In this document: piece after piece, positions 4,751 to 8,166 of the stretch
How positions within the stretch are numbered: position 1 is the stretch's first letter
How the letters are laid out: each line of letters starts with the position of its first letter
Assembly: GCA_029931885.1 (NCBI GenBank)
Contig: JAOZRJ010000030.1
Span: 2,777 to 10,942, forward strand
Direction: 5' to 3'
From: Candidatus Omnitrophota bacterium
GTDB lineage: Bacteria > Omnitrophota > Koll11 > Zapsychrales > Aceulaceae
Length of the DNA: 8,166 bases
Notes under the pieces: generated by a model
Databases searched by the model: none
What the model saw: the letters and a program-made list of their open reading frames with translations, nothing else
Told to the model about the DNA's origin: nothing
Translations under genes and position numbers: made by a program

Positions 4751-7700
4751 TTATCTCACGATCTTCTTTACTGTAGAATGATGTAAAACTTTTTTTGAAA
4801 GATCATCAACAATTGCATAAATACATGGAACCATAATAAGCGTTAGCCCTGTTGCAAAAAATAATCCCCATATCAAAGCCAAGCCCATAGGCTTTAAAAA
4901 AGGATCTCCCCCTCCAAAACCATAAGCAACAGACAGCAAGCCTACTACAGTTGTAATAGTAGTCATCAAAACTGGTCTAAGCCGTATTCTTCCAGCCTCT
5001 ATCAGCGATTCTCTTCGGTCATTCCCCTCTTTTCTTAATTTATTTATAAAATCAACTAAAACAACTGAATCATTAACAACAATACCCGTTAAGCCTACCG
5101 TTCCCATAAGAGCAAAAAATGTCAGAGGTTTTCCATGAACCATAAACGCAATAAGAACACCAACAACACCAAAAGGTATAGCAGTCATAACAATAAATGG
5201 CTGAAGAAGTGATCCGAAAATCGCTGTCAAAATAATAAAAATCAAGAAAAGCGCAACAACAAGTGAGAATAGCAAATTGGCCTGCGTTTCTTTCTGTTCT
5301 TCGTACTCTCCTCCAAACTTCAATATATATCCAGGATATTCATTTTCGATATCAGAAAATTCTTTTTTCAATAATTCATTTACTGAATACGATGTTGCCT
5401 CTTTACCATCAACATCCCCTGTTATCCAAACAACACGCTTACCGTCAAGATGGGTAATAGAAAATAAACCTTCTTCTTCAGCTATTGAAGCAACCGATTT
5501 TAACGGCACTAAATTGCCCAACCTATTTTCAACTAAAATATCATCAAACACATTAATATCGTCCCTATATTTCTTTGGAAAACGAACAAGCACGTCAATC
5601 TCATCTTCAGCTTTAAGAGGTTTTATTGTTGTGGCTTTTCCGCCATAAAAAGTACTTCTTACAGTTGATGCCACATCATCAACTGTTAATAAATATTTTC
5701 TTGCCTTTTCTTCATCAACAACAACTCTTAAATCTTTTTTGCCAAAAATATAATTACTTGAAACATCGTTAGCACCCTTAACAGTCCCTAAATACTTAAC
5801 AATCTTTTTAGCAATTGCATCAAGGGTTTCGAAATTATCACCTTTAATGCCGACTTCTATTGCACGTCCAGTTGGAGGACCTTCTTTTTGAGCATAAAAA
5901 TAAAGCTTCTCAAACCCTTTAATCTTTTCTAGCTTGGGCCTAAGAGCATCAATTATCTCTTTCTGAGTTCTCATTCTTTTTTGGGCCGGAGTTAAAAACA
6001 CCGTAATTTGAGCAAAATGAGATCCCTTCTTTGCGTTTGGGTCAAATCCCTGCTCTTCAGAAATTTCTCCTAAATAAGACCTATACGAATCTCTTTCGTC
6101 CTCGCTCATATTTTCAACCATTTTCTCAACGGGAGAAATAAGCTCTTCCATCTTTTTTAAAGGTGTGCCTACTTTTGCTTCAGCTCGTATATAAAAATCC
6201 TCTATCCCCTCGCCCGTAAACAATACAACTTTCATAATGTTTGCGGCAAGTACAATAATTAAAAAACAAAATCCAACTATAGACGCAAAGACTGCATAAC
6301 GATTCTTGAGCGTAAATTTAAGCGCCCTCAGATAAAGTTTATTTATTTTCTTAAACCATTCTTTTTCTTTTCTCTTTTCCCTACCATTCTTGTTAAGCTT
6401 TTTCCCTTTTACAAATTCAGCTAAATGTGAAGGTAAAATGATAAACGCCTCAAACATAGACGCAGCTAATGCAAGCATAACAACGATTGGAATTTCTCTA
6501 ATAAACTTTCCAATTATATCTGGTATAAATAACATAGGTGCAAACGCCGCACATGTTGTTAAAACTGCAGCTGTAATAGGCGCAACAACCTCACTTGTTC
6601 CTTTAACTGCAGCCTCTTTCGGAGACATGCCAGACTCAACATAGCGATACACATTTTCAGACACAATAATCCCATCATCAACGATCATCCCCAAAACAAT
6701 AATAAGCCCAAGCATAGAAACAAGATTAACCGTTATTCCAAGAGCATGCATACAAAAGAATGTAGTAAATAATGCAATCGGAATGCCGATTGCCGTCATA
6801 ATTGCAGGAATTGGATCTAAAAATAAAAATAAAATAACTACAACCAAAAGAAAACCAATCAATCCATTATTCCTAAGAACCCCTAGGCGTCTTTTTACAT
6901 AAAAAGACATATCGTTTGCAACTGTTATCTCGACGTCTTTAGGTAATATCTTCTCAAAGTCATCAATAGCATTATTAACCTTCTCTACAACTTCTGTGAT
7001 ATCTGCGCCCTCAGATTTCACAACAACCATTCCTAAGGTACGTTTCCCATTTGTCCTTGCTATTTTCTCTTCATCCTCAAAAGTTTTAACAACTATTGCA
7101 ACATCTTTAACTTTTAAATAATTACCAATATCATTTGAACGTATTACAACCTCTCCGATCTCGTCTGCTGTGCTAAACTCATTATCTGTTCTTACATTAA
7201 ACTCTTCCTTTTCTGTTGTCAGATGCCCACCGGGCAAAGTAATGTTTCTCGCTTTTAAAGCACCGATCACTTCATTTACCGAAACATGATATTTTCTTAA
7301 TTTTTGAGGATCTACTTCAACCTGAAATTGAGGATCTAGCCAACCCAACCTACGTATACTAGCAACACCATAAATATCAAGCATTAGATCTTCTAAAGTT
7401 TCCCCATACTCCCTACGCTTAAAATCAGAAATATTACCACTAAGGGAAACTTCGAGAACAGGAATTTCTTTGCTCTTAAGTTCAAATATATACGGATCAT
7501 CCTTTACTCCATCCGGCAAATTCTGCACCCTATCAACAGCACGCTCTATGTCATCAACCACCTGTTTTTTATCTGTTGCTTTTGGATCAATTTCTATTCC
7601 TATTTGAGAAACGCCCTCTTCAGAAATAGTATTTATTTCTTTTATTCCGCTGATACCCTTAATTTCTTTCTCAATCGGAATCGTAACAAGCTTCTCAACA

Positions 7701-7873
7701 TCACTTGCAGGTGCGCCCGGATAATAAGTCATAACGCTCACAATATCGTAACTTACAGCCGGAAACGCTTCTTTTCTCAAATTATACATGGCAAAAATTC
7801 CCATAAATATAATAAGAAAAGATAGTAAGTTTACTAAAGTTGAATTTTTAACTGAAAATTCGGCTAACTTCAC
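4751..7873 (-). CDS. RND-family efflux transporter, inner-membrane permease subunit (AcrB-like)
   Basis: This is a proton-driven inner-membrane exporter of the AcrB/MdtB type that passes substrates to an outer-membrane TolC channel through an adaptor. The 1040 residues show the duplicated RND layout: TM1 at about 12-30, a large periplasmic loop (31-336), TM2-6 (337-487), a basic cytoplasmic linker (488-526), TM7 (527-549), a second periplasmic loop (550-865) and TM8-12 (866-1025). TM4 carries the proton-relay pair D399-D400 in GMIVDDGIIVSEN. TM10 reads GIVVNDSVVLVDF (930-942), with N934-D935 where AcrB has K940-N941. The pattern is not that of heavy-metal RND pumps; the substrate cannot be read from sequence. 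The start is GTG at 7873-7871, one base after the TolC-type gene's stop, with AAGGAG inside that gene. No intrinsic terminator follows. Confidence 0.97.
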   Translation of the reverse strand: MKLAEFSVKNSTLVNLLSFLIIFMGIFAMYNLRKEAFPAVSYDIVSVMTYYPGAPASDVEKLVTIPIEKEIKGISGIKEINTISEEGVSQIGIEIDPKATDKKQVVDDIERAVDRVQNLPDGVKDDPYIFELKSKEIPVLEVSLSGNISDFKRREYGETLEDLMLDIYGVASIRRLGWLDPQFQVEVDPQKLRKYHVSVNEVIGALKARNITLPGGHLTTEKEEFNVRTDNEFSTADEIGEVVIRSNDIGNYLKVKDVAIVVKTFEDEEKIARTNGKRTLGMVVVKSEGADITEVVEKVNNAIDDFEKILPKDVEITVANDMSFYVKRRLGVLRNNGLIGFLLVVVILFLFLDPIPAIMTAIGIPIALFTTFFCMHALGITVNLVSMLGLIIVLGMIVDDGIIVSENVYRYVESGMSPKEAAVKGTSEVVAPITAAVLTTCAAFAPMLFIPDIIGKFIREIPIVVMLALAASMFEAFIILPSHLAEFVKGKKLNKNGREKRKEKEWFKKINKLYLRALKFTLKNRYAVFASIVGFCFLIIVLAANIMKVVLFTGEGIEDFYIRAEAKVGTPLKKMEELISPVEKMVENMSEDERDSYRSYLGEISEEQGFDPNAKKGSHFAQITVFLTPAQKRMRTQKEIIDALRPKLEKIKGFEKLYFYAQKEGPPTGRAIEVGIKGDNFETLDAIAKKIVKYLGTVKGANDVSSNYIFGKKDLRVVVDEEKARKYLLTVDDVASTVRSTFYGGKATTIKPLKAEDEIDVLVRFPKKYRDDINVFDDILVENRLGNLVPLKSVASIAEEEGLFSITHLDGKRVVWITGDVDGKEATSYSVNELLKKEFSDIENEYPGYILKFGGEYEEQKETQANLLFSLVVALFLIFIILTAIFGSLLQPFIVMTAIPFGVVGVLIAFMVHGKPLTFFALMGTVGLTGIVVNDSVVLVDFINKLRKEGNDRRESLIEAGRIRLRPVLMTTITTVVGLLSVAYGFGGGDPFLKPMGLALIWGLFFATGLTLIMVPCIYAIVDDLSKKVLHHSTVKKIVR

Positions 7874-7874
7874 C

Positions 7875-8166
7875 TTATATTTCTCCTTGCCAATACTGCT
7901 CTAAGAGCATGCCTTCCTTAACTTTTAGCTGAATCAATGAAACATAGTAATCAAAAATAGCCGACGCGGCTTGCTTACGCGCGCTCAAGGCATCATTTTG
8001 ATAGCGAACAATCGTATCAACATCGCTTCGTCCATATTGAAAAATTTTTTCCTGTTCAGTCATTTTTCGCTCCTGGAGATCAGCGACTTCTTTTTGATAC
8101 TGTGAATTTCTCTGTAATGTGTTGCAAGTTCGAACTTGATCCATAACATCAATCATTATCTTTCGT
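7875..8166 (-). CDS. TolC-family outer-membrane efflux protein, C-terminal 96 residues (gene runs off the right edge)
   Basis: TolC-type proteins form trimeric channels through the outer membrane and periplasm for tripartite efflux pumps. Only the C-terminal part is present, and the frame stays open to the window edge: three further codons (R, K, I) precede the ATG at 8156-8154, so that ATG is internal. The fragment is long helix: a QKEVADLQERKMTEQEKIFQ stretch, then the family-typical YGRSDVDTIVRYQNDALSARKQ turn-and-helix, and DYYVSLIQLKVKEGMLLEQYW near the end. In this family the last helices usually read like Y-x-x-G-x-x-D-(hydrophobic)...D-Y-x-x-x-(hydrophobic)-L, as here. The assignment rests on this pattern and on the RND gene starting one base downstream. 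The adaptor gene, if linked, must lie further upstream. Confidence 0.82.
   Translation of the reverse strand, partial: RKIMIDVMDQVRTCNTLQRNSQYQKEVADLQERKMTEQEKIFQYGRSDVDTIVRYQNDALSARKQAASAIFDYYVSLIQLKVKEGMLLEQYWQGEI
7883..7888 (-). promoter_or_regulatory. Ribosome binding site of the RND gene, inside the TolC-type reading frame
   Basis: AAGGAG on the minus strand lies within the last codons of the upstream gene, 9 bases before the GTG at 7873-7871. It supports the GTG start and co-translation of the two export components. Confidence 0.65.

Noticed and set aside
5263..7825. Plus-strand open frames within the RND gene (5263-5457, 5277-5648, 6390-6644, 7604-7825)
   Set aside because: They are antisense to a fully conserved RND protein and show no family pattern.

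Overview
The window is an AT-rich bacterial chromosomal segment with nearly every base coding. It carries two blocks of minus-strand housekeeping or envelope genes and one plus-strand gene between them. No phage, insertion sequence, tRNA, rRNA or CRISPR array is visible, and no stretch over 300 bases lacks a gene. The best lineage clue is the 132-residue protein at 3774-4172, which I recognise as the Minf_1886 family (known mainly from Planctomycetes, Verrucomicrobia and relatives). With the AT-rich composition and the gene order, this suggests a PVC-group bacterium, possibly Omnitrophota. That assignment is inference. The TolC/RND export pair indicates a double membrane.

Layout in the direction of minus-strand transcription (right to left). 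First come the C-terminal end of a TolC-type outer-membrane factor (cut by the right edge) and, one base later, a complete 1040-residue RND inner-membrane transporter. Together they look like part of a tripartite efflux system; the periplasmic adaptor is not in the window. Then a plus-strand gene for a 150-residue, four-helix membrane protein of unknown function converges on the RND gene with only 6 bases between the stops. To its left, divergently oriented, is a six-gene minus-strand cluster: the Minf_1886-family gene, recG, rsmD, coaD, rpmF and plsX (start only, cut by the left edge).

The cluster couples DNA repair (RecG helicase), ribosome biogenesis (RsmD 16S rRNA methyltransferase, ribosomal protein L32), CoA synthesis (CoaD) and phospholipid initiation (PlsX). 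The internal joints are tight: recG to rsmD is 9 bases with the recG stop codon inside the rsmD Shine-Dalgarno, and rsmD and coaD overlap by ATGA. The two looser joints, coaD-rpmF and rpmF-plsX, each hold a potential RNA hairpin. Three genes (plsX, rsmD, RND) start at GTG.

I see no clearly new system. The most interesting items are the start region of the plus-strand membrane gene (extended -10, a palindrome, and a perfect hairpin over the AUG), the unexplained Minf_1886 gene heading a DNA-repair/ribosome/lipid operon, and the adaptor-less TolC-RND joint.
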